A stretch of 64,000 bases of DNA from Symbiodinium natans. Its lineage: Eukaryota > Sar > Dinophyceae > Suessiales > Symbiodiniaceae. The DNA lies in contig CAJNDS010001247.1 of the NCBI GenBank assembly GCA_905221605.1, positions 372,001 through 436,000 on the forward strand, written 5' to 3'. Position 1 is the first letter of the stretch. The number at the start of each line of letters is the position of its first letter. The position numbers and the translations under genes were made by a program. The notes under the pieces are model-generated. The model did no database searches. It was not told the DNA's origin and was given only the letters and a program-made list of their open reading frames with translations. Shown one piece after another: positions 19,254 to 31,127 of the stretch.

Positions 19254-20590
19254 AGGAGTCCTGTGCTTTTGGAAGGGTTTTTATGGTTCGGGCTTAGGGT
19301 TTAGGGCTCAGGGTTTAGGTTTGGGGTTGGGTCATCAACCCTACGGTTCTAACCCTGAAGTCCCTAATCCCTGAACCCTAAAGCCTACACCCTACACCCT
19401 ACACCCTACACCCTACACCCTACACCCTAAACCCTAAACCCTAAACCCTAAACCCTCAACCCTACCCCCTACCCCCTAACCTCTAAGCCCCTAAATCCCT
19501 AAACCCCAAGCCCAAGAGGACTGCCAGCAGCAAGATAAGGAAACACAACACAAACCCAACCCTCACCCATACTCACCATCAAGACCACCACCAGTTTAGG
19601 GTTTAGGGTGGGGGTTATGGTTTAGGGTTTAGTGTAGCCTCAAAACACCAACAAAGAAAAACTAAAAAAAAAAAAAAAAAACGCAATCAATCCTATAGGT
19701 CAGAAAACCGTTCCCCACAGCATCCAGGTCCTTGTCCAGGGAAGACCCCTAAACCCTAAACCCTAAACCCTAAATCCTAAACCCTAAATCCTAAACCCTG
19801 AACCCTAAACCCTAAATTCTGGGTTTATCAGGTCTCGGGTTTAGGGCTGCTCTGTCCCCTTTTGAATTGACTTCTCTGCTATTGTCGGTCCATGAATCTT
19901 TTTTGCACGATACAGACCCTAGAAGTTTAAGCCTTCAAACCCTAAACCTTTAAACCCTCGACTCCAAAGCTTGAAGCTGGAAACCTTAAACCCTAAACCC
20001 TAAACCAAACCCCAAGCCAAACCCTAGACATATACATATTTATATATATATATAAACAATATATATATATATACATGCATCCCTAAACCCGCATCCCTAA
20101 GCCCTACACCCTAAACCCTAAACCCTAAACCCTAAACCCTAGACCCTAGACCCCTTCAGAAGCAAAAGCGAGCCGGGTGTCGCCAATGGTCCGTCGCCGA
20201 CTGCGGCCCACGTCCGTCAGCTGTGCACGGGGCTCCTGGAGAACCTCGGGAGCTGATTTGGGGTTTAGGGTTTAGGGTTTGGGGTTTAGGGTTTAGGGTT
20301 TGGGGTTTAGGGTTTGGGGCTTAGGGTTTGGGGGTTTAGGGACTGTGGGGAACTCAGGGTAGTTTAGGGTTTCAGGGAGGAACCTCAGGCCATGTTTGGG
20401 GTTTAGGGAGTTTAGGGTTTGGGCTCAGGGTGTTGAGGGTTTCAGGGTTTAGGGCTTTGGGGTTTAGGGCTTCATTCAGGTTTATGGCTTAGGGATTTGG
20501 AGGGTCTGCCAGGTTTAGGGCTTGCAAGGCCTGCCATGAGTTAAACCCTAAACCCTAAACACTCTCTATCCTATGTATATTTAATGGCTA
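19254..20590. repeat. telomere-like matrix with TACACCC variant and AT repeats
   Basis: Contains a CCCTACA variant array (19386-19425), a poly-A run (about 19664-19681), an AT repeat (20033-20072) and mixed TTTGGGG/TTTAGGG runs (20258-20340). One GC-rich island at about 20165-20255 reads NGPSPTAAHVRQLCTGLLEN on the plus strand, but a minus-strand frame is also open. No gene is claimed. Confidence 0.65.
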
Positions 20591-20603
20591 ATGGCTTCCC
20601 GGT

Positions 20604-21447
20604 TTTTTTCCACTAAAAATTCCCGGTTTTCCACCAAAAATTCCCGGTTTTCCACTAAAAACTACCGGTTTTCCACTAAAAATTACCGGTTTTCCACTCT
20701 AAATTCCCGGTTTTCCACAAATCCCGGTTTTCCACCAAAAATTGCCGGTTTTCCACTAAAAATTCCAGGTTTTTCCACTAAAACTTCCCGGTTTTTCCAC
20801 CAAAAACTCCCGGGTTTTCAACTAAAAATTCCCGGTTTTCCACTCTAAATTCCCGGTTTTCCACTAAAACTTCCCGGTTTTCCACCAAAAATTACCGGTT
20901 TTCAACTAAAAATTCACGGTTTTCCACTAAAAATTCCCGGTTTTCCACTAAAAAATACCGGTTTTCCACAATCCCGGTTTTCCACCAAAAACTCCCGGTT
21001 TTCCACTCTAAATTCCCGGTTTTTACACTAAAACTTGCCGGTATTTCCACCAAAAACTCCCGGTTTTTCCACTAAAAAATCCAGGTTTTTCCACTAAAAA
21101 TTCACGGTTTTCCACTAAAAATTCCCGGTTTTCCACTAAAACTTGCCGGTTTTTCAACAAAAAAATCCCGGTTTTTCCACTAAAAATTCCCGGTTTTTCC
21201 ACCAAAAATCACTGGTTTTCCACCAAAAACTCCCGGTTTTTCCACTAAAACTTGCCGGTTTGTCCACCAAAAATTCCCGGTTTTTCCACTAAAATTCCAG
21301 GTTTTTCCACTAAAAACACAGGTTTTCCACCAAAAATCACCAGTTTTCCACTAAAAATTCCCGGTTTTTCAACTAAAAATCCAGGTTTTTCCACTAAAAA
21401 TTCCCGGTTTTCCACCGAAATTTACCGGTTTTCCACCAAAATTTGCC
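20604..21447 (+). repeat. 21-bp minisatellite, about 40 degenerate copies
   Basis: The unit is roughly CCGGTTTTCCACTAAAAATTC. Copies vary by an extra T in the T-run, ACC for ACT, CAGG for CCGG, and a CTCTAAATTC version. Because 21 is a multiple of three the array reads as FSTKNSR-type peptide on the plus strand and VENREFL-type on the minus strand, broken by the length variants. I read it as non-coding satellite. It shares no sequence with the telomere-like repeats around it. Confidence 0.9.
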
Positions 21448-21454
21448 GGCTGCT

Positions 21455-21720
21455 CGGGGGGCCTACTCTGGGCTGGCTTTAGGGTTTAGGGCCTACTCTG
21501 GGCAGGCTTTAGGGTTTAGGGCCTACTCGGTACTGGCTTTAGGGTTTAGGGCCTACTCTGGGCTGGCTTAGGGTTTAGGGCCTAGTCTGGGCTAGCTTCT
21601 GGGCTGGCTTTAGGGTTTAGGGCCTACTCTGGGCTGGCTTTAGGGTTTAGGGCCTACGCGGGGCTGGTTTTATTGAGGTTAGGCCCTGCTCTGGGCTGCC
21701 TTTTGGGTTTAGGGCCCACC
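21455..21720 (+). repeat. compound tandem array of GGGCCTACTCTGGGCTGG plus TTTAGGG
   Basis: Eight or nine copies of a unit of about 31 bp made of GGCCTACTCTGGGCTGGC followed by TTTAGGGTTTAGG. The first half matches the right end of family A elements (GGGCCTACTCTGGGTCC), and the second half is telomere-like repeat. The array appears to be a tandem amplification of an element end joined to telomere repeat. Confidence 0.8.
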
Positions 21721-24402
21721 CTGGGCGGCAGCCGACTGAACCAAAAATTTTAAGCTTAAAACATAAAGTAAAATATTTTCATAATGTTATGGGATCCACT
21801 GGGTGGGTGGGTCGATATTCGATACCGGAGTAAGGAGCTCTACTAGTGAAATGCTTGGACTTGAGATGCTGAACCCTAAACCCTAAACCCTAAACCCTAA
21901 ACCCTAAACCCTAAACCCTATACTGTAAGGCTTGAGAGGCTCAGGATTGGGTAGGATCCCTGGAGGGTTACAGGTCTTGGCCCGTAACTTGGGTCCCTTG
22001 TCATATACGCTTTACTGGGGTAGGTTTGGGATGTTTCCCCTTATACTCGCCGCCCTTCAAAGGTATTATCATAGGGGGTACTATAATCGCTATTGAGGAC
22101 TGCTGGTGCAATTAAGGGGGAACATCCCAGGCCGGGAGGCCTAGGAAAATTGAGTTGTTATGGCTTTAGAAGGATTATCAGGGGATTCAGATTTACACTG
22201 CATGAACTAGAAAATCTCTCCAAGTGGTGCACCCAACAACTCAAGTAGTGAGGATTATTGTTAACCCCAAAAGCCAAAACCCTGAACCCTAAACCCTAAA
22301 CCCTAAAACCCTAAAACCCTAAAACCCTAAAACCCTAAAACCCTAAAACCCTAAAACCCTAAAACCCTAAAACCCTAAACCCGAAACCCTAAACACTAGC
22401 CCTAAACCCAAAACTCTGAAACCCCAGCCGGAAGCCTCCAGCTGTGCACTACCGATGGGCCGCAAGCACGGCACAACGGGCTCCTTGCAGAATCCCAGGG
22501 CTTAGGGACGACTGAAGGGTTTAGGGTTCAGGGTTCAGGGTTCAGGGTTTAGGGTTTAGGGTTTAGGGTTTAGGGTTTAGGGTTTAGGGTTTAGGGTTTA
22601 GGGTTAGGGTTTAGGATCTAGGGTTGGGGTTTAGGGTTTGGGGTTTCGGGTTTGGGGTTTAGGGTTTAGGGTTTAGAGCTTTTGGTAGGCTATTTAGGGT
22701 TTAGGGTTTGGGGTTTAGGGTCTAGGATCCGGGGTTTAGGGTTTGGTTTCCTTTGGGTTTGGTCAAGCCCTTCTTACGCCCCAAAAGTAGCTCTCTCGCA
22801 TTTGGGGCACATTGTTGAAAAGTGCAGGGTTGAAGGCGGACCTTTGCAGCATCAGAAAGACCGGGCTTATCATGCTTTCTGCAGAGTGGACCAACTCAAT
22901 ACCCTAAACCCTAAACCCCGACCCCAAACCCTAAACCCTAAACCCTAAACCCCAAACCCTAAACCCTAAACCCTGGACCCTAAACCTTCGGGTTGCTTAA
23001 GGTTTATATAGGGTTTAGGCTTTACCTAGGCCATGCCTTTAAGCTGTACTTAAAAAAAAAACCTCCTTTTGCGAAGTGCCTCTTAGAAGGTGCAAAAGGA
23101 GGGCGTGGCCCATCGATTTCGATCTGGGCTTGACTTTCTAGGGTTCTTCAGGGAAAGGGGGGTTCTCAAGGGGCCAACTACTCCCCACCACTCCCTAAGG
23201 CTTCCTAAGCTCCCCTAGGGTTTAGGGTTTAGGGTTTAGGGTTTAGGGTTTAGGATTTAGGGTTTAGGGTTCCCTAGGTACCTACACCCCCCCATGAACA
23301 TCTCCTCAAAACCAGCAACACACAGCAACCTCTGCACGAAACAGCGAAACCACAAAAGTTCATCCACGAGAGGCCAAACCCTTTCCTACACCCTGTAAAC
23401 CCGATAAAACCTATAAACCCTTTCAACCCTCAATTCAACCCTTAAACCCTATAAAACCCGAAGCATAGATAGCGCAGAAAGCATGCAGGTTGAAGCGGGG
23501 TCTGGTTGCGGCTCAGTGAGCCTCCAGCCTGCACTCCTGCAGTCAAATTTCCAACCTCAAACCCTAAACCCTAAACCCCAAAACCCTAAACCTTAGACCC
23601 TAAACCCTATCAGACCCTAGCCTCCTCATGTGGGAGTGAAGGCCTGATTCGGGCAAGGACGCGGACCTCGTGAAGCAAAGGGCACGTTGGGAGAGCTTGG
23701 AACCCTAAACCCTAAACCCTAAACCCTAAACCTTCTGGGCCACATGCTAAAGGAAGGCCATGTTGGGCATTTGGGATTTCAATAGGGTTTAGGGTGAAGA
23801 GGAATTAGGTGTAGGGTTTATAAGGGCATAGGGTTTATAAAGGTTTATCTAGGGTTTAGGTTTAGGGTTTACAACGGTTTATAGGGTTGCTGTTTTGCGG
23901 GCAGAGGAGAATCTGAGGCTTGGCACTAGATGTTCTCCCAAAAATCTCTACAAGAGGGAAGCTTGTTTGGTTCATCAAGGCATTTTAACTGGGAGGAAAG
24001 GGACCTCTAATCCTAGGGTAGCATAAGCCCCGAAGTTGAAGGAACCGGCACAACTGCAGATCCCCGGGCCCTCAAGCCTAGACATCCCTCAAAGGCCACA
24101 AGGGCACAGCTGGGGATCCTAGGGTTTAGGGTTTAGGCTTTAGGGTTTAGGGTTTAGGGAAATTCCTGAACCCTAAGTATCCTAGTATTTCAGTAACACA
24201 GTGGAAACAAGGAATGAGGGCCTACTCTAGGTCTTAGAACCCTAGCACAGGGTTTAGGATGTAAGCTTTGGGGATTAGGTCTAGGCTCGCGACCATTTGC
24301 CTTCGACCAGCCATCCGTCGCGGTTTGTCATTAGAGTTTACGGCTTTTCGAGGGTTCATAAGGTTTAGGGTAACTTGTCGCAAGCCACTTTGATGTACAC
24401 CT
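21721..24402. repeat. telomere-like matrix, no firm gene
   Basis: Holds CCCTAAA at 21870-21920, the octamer CCCTAAAA at about 22300-22377 and TTTAGGG at 22540-22610. A GC-containing stretch (22,780-22,900) and a foldback (CCTCCTTTTGCGAAGTG...GGTGCAAAAGGAGG, about 23061-23102) are also present. A relative of the 140-nt introner-like element lies at about 24116-24233. Islands at 22430-22500 and 23460-23550 have short open frames only. Confidence 0.6.
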
Positions 24403-24514
24403 GAAGTCTCTGTCGCCCAGCTGGCAGCCTCTATGGCCAATGCCTGCCGCCAGGTCCTGTCACGAGCCAAGGCCGTCGACCCAGGAACGACGCTCCTCCA
24501 CAACCCGCACTGGG
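24403..24514 (+). CDS. coding-like exon on the plus strand, unidentified
   Basis: The plus frame reads EVSVAQLAASMANACRQVLS and continues RAKAVDPGTTLLHNPHW up to telomere-like repeat, with G or C at most third positions. A minus-strand frame across the same bases is also open, so the strand is not certain. No family recognised. Confidence 0.4.
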
Positions 24515-26378
24515 GTTAGGGGCCTAGGGCTTGGCATCTGCTTGCCTCTGCCCCGTAGGATCAACTGCCCAGCTGCCTGCGGCCGACTAAACCCTAAACC
24601 CTAAACCCTAAACCCCAAACCCTAAACCCTAAACCCCAAACCCTAAAAACCCTAAACCCTAAACCCAACTCTGAGATCGACGTCGTCGGCCATTCCAGCC
24701 CAACATGCCCTACAAACCCAAAATCCAATATCCCCCGACAAGCCGAAGCCTCACAAAACATCCTCACCCAAACCCGAAATAAGAACTGGAAAGGCTGTAA
24801 CTGAACAAAATTAGCCTAGCTGTGCAACCCAACAGCCAGCAAGAGCATGATGATCAAGGACCCATCAGGAAACGGTCCAGCGTTCCGTTCCGCTTCGTTC
24901 CGTTCCAGCGTTCCGGCGGGGCTCCCTCTCCCTTCTGGCTCCTCTTAGCTTTAGTTGCTGAGTTCATAAGCCCCAAAAAAAGCGTACACTTTCAGTTCTA
25001 TAGGAGATTAGAGTATCCCCAAAAGTGTAAAGTGTACTCACTCAGCAACTAAGTAGCTTTTCCGTTCCGGTTTGGGCTCCGGCATTCCATCTAGCCCCCC
25101 ACGTCTAGATGGGGTTTAGGGTTTAATGGAAATCCAGCCCGTCGGCTGTTACTAAAACCCTGTAGGGCTGTAAAGCTCAAGTGTCGCGTCTAAACCCTAA
25201 ACCCAAAACCCTACATCCTAACCCTAAACCCTAAATCCCAAACCCGAAACCCCCCTAAACCCTAAACCCTAAACTCTAAACCCGAAACCCTAAACCCTGA
25301 AACCCTGAATTCGCGGCACATGAGGTTCTCTAGCGCTCGGCGCCCAGCGCTGTGCCCGCGCGGCGCAGAAGCGGCGCACCTGGGATCTTAGGGGTCGCTT
25401 AGGGTTTAGGGGTTTAGTTGTTTAGGGTTTAGGGCTTAGGGTTTAGGGGTTTAGTGTTTGGGGTTTAATTAGGGTTTAGGGGTTTAGGGTTAGGGGTTTA
25501 GGGTTAGGGGTTTAGGGTTTAGGGGTTTAGGGTTTAGGGTTTGGGGTTTAGGGGGTAGGGTTTAGGTTTCGGGTTTAGGGTTTCGATATGCCTGTGTATA
25601 TATATATATATGTAATATATACATACATATGCACTTTAGGTTTAGGGTTTGGGGACTATAGGGGTTAGGTCTTGTAGGGCTCAGCGTTCGTGCGTCTAGA
25701 ATCTAGAACTTCAAGAGAGGGAGAGGAGCTATCACTGAAAGAAAATTTCTACTGCTTAATCATAGGGTTTGGAGGCTTAGAATGCTCAGGACAAGGCCAC
25801 AAATCCAATCTGGGAACGTTGAATGAGAATCCCTTAAGTTTGCCCCTGCTCTATACCCCGCCCAAAAAAGCCCTGAACACGTTAAGTTGTTCAGCCTCCA
25901 CCTAGACTGCCCAACTACCGCTTCAGCTCTCATAACAATATCCCCATTATGGTGAGGTGCTGGCTCAGGACCCAAAACCCAAAACACCCTAAACTTTAAA
26001 CATCCTAAACCCTAAATCCTAAACCCTAAACCCGAAATCCTAAACCCTAAACCCTATACCCTGCAAAGGGTTTGCTGGGCCACCGGCCTCTCTGACGTTC
26101 CACTTCGCCGCCGTCCCTGCGCGCACATCGAAACCCTAAACCCTAAACCCTTAAGCCAGCAATAACTCAGTACGGAAGCCCCTGAATCCTAACCCCCAAA
26201 CCCCCCAACGAAAATGCTAAAGAACCAAACAGCCCCTGAACCCCTAAACCCCTAAGCCCAGGAACCCCGAAACCTCTCAAACATAGGGCAGGAACCCCGT
26301 AAAACCCTAAACCGTATAGACCATCTTAAACCCTTAACCCTTAACCCTAAACCCGAAGCCCTAGCCCATTTAGCCCCT
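24515..26378. repeat. telomere-like matrix with one family D element
   Basis: Contains CCCTAAA/CCCCAAA runs, TTTAGGGG variants at 25390-25560 and an AT repeat at 25598-25630. A GC island at 25310-25385 has open but unrecognised frames. The stretch 25,690-25,960 has short open frames on both strands with no recognisable content. Confidence 0.6.
24953..25050. mobile_element. family D element (copy 2)
   Basis: The terminal inverted repeat AGTTGCTGAG...CTCAGCAACT is intact here. The interior GTTCATAAGCCCC, GTACACTTTCAGTTCTAT and AAAGTGTAAAGTG match the copy at 4055-4136. Confidence 0.75.
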
Positions 26379-26389
26379 GTGACCCTAAA

Positions 26390-26690
26390 CTTCGAATGTC
26401 TTTTAACTGCGTGTTCAGCGACTGGTTGGGTGCATGCGACGCACCTTCCGCTTCTGGCGGCCCCCCCCTGGCGTAGCCGGGGCAGCAGAGGATGCGCCCC
26501 CTGGGTGGGGGGGACTCCGCGTGGGAGGAACCTGCCGTCCAACCCCAGCAACTCCCTCATGCCTGGGATGACGACCACTGAGCTTGAGGAGCTTGAGGAT
26601 TTCTGCTGGAACGGCGCCTCCTCCAAGCCAGCCATTTCCCACTCCTCCGCCCCTCCTCCGGATGCAACCCTAAACCCCAAACCCCTAAAA
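26390..26690. other. 300-bp coding-like island, strand unresolved
   Basis: This is a GC-rich, repeat-free island with long open frames on both strands. The plus strand includes TTTELEELEDFCWNGASSKP. One minus frame ends in a basic GRQKRKVRRMHPTSR before a stop, and a second minus frame includes VVVIPGMRELLGLDGRFLPR. All have G/C-rich third positions because the region is GC-rich, so composition does not decide. It is probably one large or several small exons. Confidence 0.4.
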
Positions 26691-26890
26691 CCGGACCAGG
26701 CCCTCACTCCATACCCTAGACCCTACACGGCCCGGGCCTGGGCTCTACACCAAACAGCCCTAAAAGCCCTAAACCCTAGCGGTTTGGGTTGAGGGTTTAG
26801 GGTTTAGGGTTTAGGGTTTAGGGTTTAGGGTTTAGGGTTTAGGGTTTAGGGTTTAGGGTTCCCTCTGCCACCTTTTGATGCCCCCTGGAA

Positions 26891-26941
26891 TCAGTCCTCG
26901 GCATGCCGAACGCTGGAGGTCTCTGCCTCCGCCATGCACGC
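26891..26941 (-). CDS. coding-like terminal exon, unidentified
   Basis: After a GCAG acceptor the minus strand reads ACMAEAETSSVRHAED and then TGA. Acidic composition and a clean stop suggest the last exon of a minus-strand gene whose earlier exons may lie at 27.8-30 kb. Confidence 0.4.
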   Translation of the reverse strand, partial: ACMAEAETSSVRHAED

Positions 26942-27284
26942 CTGCATGGGGTTTAAAAAGCCCAACAGCCCTCTAGGGTTTAGGGTTGAGGGTTTAGGGT
27001 TTAGGGTTTAGGGTAAGGGATGAGGGTTTAGGGTTAGGGCTTACGGGTTTGAGGGGTTTCTAGGTTCTTCCGCCTTTCTTAACACACGGACCAGCATGGA
27101 TAGACCTTAAGCCCCTCAAGCCCCCTGGTTTAGGGTTTAGGGTTTAGGGTTTAGGGTTTAGGGTTTAGGGTTTAGAGTTTAGGGTTTAGGGTTTAGGGTT
27201 AATAGAACAAAACAAAAACGATGACCACCAAGGGTACATGGATGACAAGCTGCTCTGGAACTGTGAGGATGTAGGGTGTAATTC

Positions 27285-27408
27285 TAGCAAGGCTGCCCAG
27301 TTACCGAGGCTTAAAAGGGTGCCCTTTCTTGCTTAAATAGGGGTTTATAAGGGAACCTAAACCCCCCCCCAAAAAAAGGGAAATAAGGGTACTACTGGGC
27401 GTCCTAGA
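27285..27408. mobile_element. family A element, copy at 27.3 kb
   Basis: Inner GGGTGCCCTTTCTTGCTTAA, GGGTTTATAAGGGAACCTA, CCCCCCAAAAAAAGGGAAAT and the right end GTACTACTGGGCGTCC. This right end is shared with the copy at 57407. Confidence 0.6.
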
Positions 27409-27867
27409 TAGGGTTTAGAGTCCAAGCCCGCCCCAATAATGCGCATCGACTCCTCTCCAGACTGCAGAAAATCCTCAAACCTCTCTCTGAGGTTCAAAAC
27501 AGCACATGCTTTAGGGTTTAGGGTTTAGGGTCTTTTCGCCCTGACAGAAGAAAGTGCATTTAGGGAGCTTAGGAATGTCTACAGTGCAGGGGTTTAGTTG
27601 AATTTCAGTTTGGGGGGGTTGAGGGCTTAAACCCTAAACCCTAAACCCTTTAAACCCTTAACCCTAAACCCTTTTCACCCTAAACCTTAAACCCTAAACC
27701 CTAAACCCTAAACCCTGAACCCCAACTCTGCTGTTGGGGAATGAAAAACCCCTGGCCCGGCCAGCGTCGCTGAGCACCCAAAGCCCCCAGCGCTTGGACC
27801 AGAGTGCAGCAGCGCGGCAGGGTTTAGGGTTTAGGGTTTAGGGTCTGGGGTTTAGGGGTTTAGCGGC

Positions 27868-27938
27868 GTTTCGGGGCGAGGGAGAACGAGGGCCTGGGGT
27901 TCCCGTTCCGACCCAGCACCATGCACACAACCGAAGGG
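27868..27938 (-). CDS. coding-like exon, unidentified
   Basis: The minus strand reads SVVCMVLGRNGNPRPSFSLA and continues PKRR in one frame between telomere-like repeats. No family recognised. It may belong with the exon ending at 26891. Confidence 0.3.
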
Positions 27939-29011
27939 TATAGGCTTGCAGTCTAAAGAACCCCTATAAAGTCCTTCTTAAGGGTTCGGGAAGGGCACCC
28001 TTTTCCCTGGCTACCCCCTAACCCGGGTCGCTCCAGACAGTTGTTACCTCTAAACTCTAACCCCTCATCCTTGTAGGGTTAGGCTTTATGGGTTTCGGGA
28101 ACTACGATTTTGCCGAGTATAGGGGGCGTACCCTCTTAGACCTCCTTTATAAAGGCCGCCTCAAAATTGGCGCCCCAATCGTAGAGAACCCCCGTCCCAG
28201 ACCCCAAAGAAAGTAGAACCGCCAAATAGTACCCCATACTACTATTGGGTCACTTTTTAAGAACCCTGAACGCCTTAAGGAAATCTACCTTTTTCATCCT
28301 CCCAAAAACCCTAAACCCTTACCCTAAACCCTAAACCCTAAACCCTAAACCCTAAACCCTAAACCCTAAACCCTAAACCCCGGGCGTCCGAGGCGTGGAC
28401 CTTTGTGAGTTGGGGGGGGTTGCAAATAAAAGTTTGGGCTTCATAGGGTTTGGAAACCCTGGCTTCCCCCCATGTGCACCCCAAAACCGGTGACTTGTTC
28501 CCTAAACCCTAAACCCTAAACCCTAAACCCTAAACCTTAAACCCTAAACCCTAAACCCTAAACCCTAAACCCTAAACCCAGCTACCGACTAAGCTCTGAA
28601 CAATGTTTTGGCTTCGGAAGATGCTGGGCTTTCTGTTGGGAATGTCTGAGATTCTGGGTTTCGTTGCTTAAGGAACTTCTAGTTCATGGTTGGGATACTA
28701 GAAAATATCTAAATTTGTGCTCCTTGCTGAGTCTTAAGTACTCTTGAGGTTGTAAAAGGTTACCCCACGATGACAAAGATTTAGGGTTTAGGGTTTAGGG
28801 TTTAGGGTACCGTCCCTGGACTGGGGTTGCAAGGCTTGGACCTTTGCTCAGGGATTCCTTGGCTTGGCATTGTTAAATCTTGAAAGCCCCACTAAGGGAT
28901 TGGACTTTTTGTGGCTGTTGGGCTTAGCAACCCTAAACCAAACCGTAAACCCTAAACCCTAAACCCTAAACCCTAAACCCTAAACCCTAAACCCTAAACC
29001 CTAAACCCTAA

Positions 29012-29112
29012 ACCACCTCTGAAGTCCGCCGTTTGGCCTCGCCACGCGTAGCAAACTGCCAATTCCGGTATGAACCGATGCCTGAATGTGGATCTGACGC
29101 CACCAGGAGAAT
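29012..29112 (-). CDS. coding-like exon, unidentified
   Basis: One minus frame is open across the whole island and includes RSTFRHRFIPELAVCYAWRG and QTADF. It is bounded on both sides by telomere-like repeat. No family recognised. Confidence 0.3.
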
Positions 29113-29765
29113 ATGGTCTAAGGGTTTAGGGTTTAGGGTTTAGGGTTTAGGGTTTAGGGTTTTTAGGGTTTAGGGCTGAGGGAGCGTTATAGACCCTGAA
29201 CCGAAATCTGAAACCTTGAAGCCGAATGTCTAAACTCTGAGGCAGTCTATATACCGGCACTTCCCTTTGAATCCGGTGAGAGCTCGCCAGCCTTGTCTGC
29301 CTTACGGACTAAATGAACCTCCCACTTCGGAACTATATACTTTGGGTTTAGGGTTTAGGGTTTAGGGTTTAGGGTTTAGGGTTTAGGGTTTTTGGGTTTG
29401 GGGTTTAGGGTGTAGGGCCTAGGGTAGGATAAAGGGTTGCAGGTAACCGGTCATATTGTAATCCCTATGACCTGGCATTCTAACATGCCAGATGTGCCCG
29501 CACTACATGCACCGCATAATACCCCACGTACTCTAGCCTACATTCAGCACATTGACCATGTGCCATATGCATATGGCGACCCCGAGCCATAATACACAAG
29601 CCTAAACGATAAGGGATAGTATGAACAATTTAACTTTCCCATTCCTTCTTGAGTTCGATACCCTCAACAATGAAAAATGTTACCCCACTATGACACAGTC
29701 CTAAACCCTAAACCCTAATCCCCAAAGGTTCAATTAGTCCACAAGGTGCCTCTTCGAGGCGGCAT

Positions 29766-29826
29766 GGCACTGTTTACAAGGCACCCGGGACCCCTGTCAC
29801 GCGCTTCTGGCTCAGCTCCTTCAACC
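29766..29826 (-). CDS. coding-like exon, unidentified
   Basis: The minus strand reads FGLKELSQKRVTGVPGAL between a CCC-rich junction and a TAAACAG-type edge. Short, but with good codon composition. Confidence 0.3.
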
Positions 29827-29909
29827 CAAAGGGGTTTAGGGTTTAGGGTTTAGGGTTTAGGGTTTAGGGTTTAGGGTTTAGGGTTTAGGGTTCAGGGTTC
29901 GGGGGTTCA

Positions 29910-30092
29910 GGGTTCTCGGTTTGGCCGCCCTCTTGTGCAACACGCCTGCACAGGAGGGTCCATGAGGTGCTGGCTCTCTACGTGCCCTGGCGTCCGCTGG
30001 GTGGATTTCACGGACATCCGCGGGCAAGCAGTTTGGTGATACCGTGAAACAAACTCCATAGCTCCCAGGCGCCAGAGTAAACCCTGTATGCA
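29910..30092 (-). CDS. coding-like exon, about 60 codons, unidentified
   Basis: The minus frame is open from MHTGFTLAPGSYGVCFTVSP through LPADVREIHPADARARREPA to the telomere-like junction near 29905. This is the longest open stretch in the neighbourhood outside repeat. No motif recognised. The ATG at 30091-30093 may be a real start or an internal methionine. Confidence 0.4.
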
Positions 30093-30093
30093 A

Positions 30094-31127
30094 CTACATT
30101 ATGAGTACATTCTGGGTTTACTCTAGTATGACATCATTGTACCTACTTTTTGTCACTATACATTACAAGATTGCAAATGATTGCTATACATTCTATTGTA
30201 TCCCACCATTGTAGTATCTACACTTCCTTTCCCCCAAACCCTACCTTCTGGAGTAGACCCTGGAAAAAAAAGTATATACTTGTTAGGTATAAGTAGCTAT
30301 AATAGAAACCCAGAACCAAAAAAGTATTAATGTATAGTACTCCAAAACCCAGAAACCCCGGCCCCGAATAAACCCTCAGCCAAACCGGCACAAGAGCCCA
30401 GACCTGGAGGCCCTGGTCCGGGCTTTCGGGGTTGGGGTTTAGGGTTTAGGGTTTAGGGTTGAGGGTTGAGGGTTTAGGGTTTAGGGTTTAGAGTTTAGAG
30501 TTTGCGACATAGAGAGCACTGCCGGGCCGGGCACCCAGCCGGTACCTGGGGCTTAGCTAGGGCCCTTGAGCCCTAAACCTTGTTGGGGGCTGGGGCACAT
30601 GAATATTTATGTATAACCCCAAGCCCTTACAGCGAAAACATACGCATATACATATGTACATATATGTAAATTTACATATATGTATATATACATATGTGTA
30701 TTTATACATATATGTAGATATGTATATATACATAATATGTATATACTCGGGAATGGACTGCGAGCATCACACGGCCAGGTGGCCAGTTCTTTTTCCCGGA
30801 ATTGCTAGGTGCCGCTGGATAACATGTCCCACAAAAAATGACCAGGTGGGGGTATTCTCTCAATGAGGGCCCCTTCTGGGGTTACTATTATAAGGCGGCC
30901 GCTGCCCAAAAAGGGACCATCATGTTGAGAATGACCATGTAGAACCAGACTGAGCAACCCCAAAACCCCAAACCCTAAATCCTAAATATGGGCCCATGAG
31001 ACTCTTCAAGGCCAGGGGCTCTAAACCCTGAATTAGGGTTTAGGGTTTAGGGTTTAGGGTTTTCAATACTTCAAACCCCTCAACCCAGTAACTCCCTCTG
31101 TCGCCTGGTCTCTCAGAGGCCTGAAGG
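30094..31127. repeat. element copy, AT microsatellite and repeats, no gene
   Basis: Contains the family E element (30249-30346), a TACATATGTA-type AT microsatellite (30640-30745) and TTTAGGG runs (30435-30490, 31034-31062). The remaining unique sequence has no supported frame. Confidence 0.65.
30249..30346. mobile_element. family E element (copy 1)
   Basis: Starts TGGAGTAGACCCTGG and ends GTATAGTACTCCA, giving a terminal inverted repeat TGGAGTA/TACTCCA. The interior AAAAGTATATACTTGTTAGG and TATAAGTAGCTATAATAG match the copy at 62133-62232. MITE-like and non-coding. Confidence 0.75.

Larger units (their letters stand above)
26942..29009. repeat. telomere-like matrix with scattered coding-like islands
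   Basis: Holds TTTAGGG runs at 27130-27200, CCCTAAA runs at 28320-28380, 28500-28580 and 28950-29010, and a family A copy at about 27285. Islands at about 27745-27820 and 27868-27938 read on the minus strand as AALWSKRWGLWVLSDAG and SVVCMVLGRNGNPRPSFSLA. The stretch 27,940-28,300 is unique without an open frame worth reporting. Confidence 0.55.

Noticed and set aside
20591-20848. Open frame of about 85 codons rich in FSTKN
   Set aside because: Lies wholly in the 21-bp minisatellite, and frame breaks occur at unit length variants.
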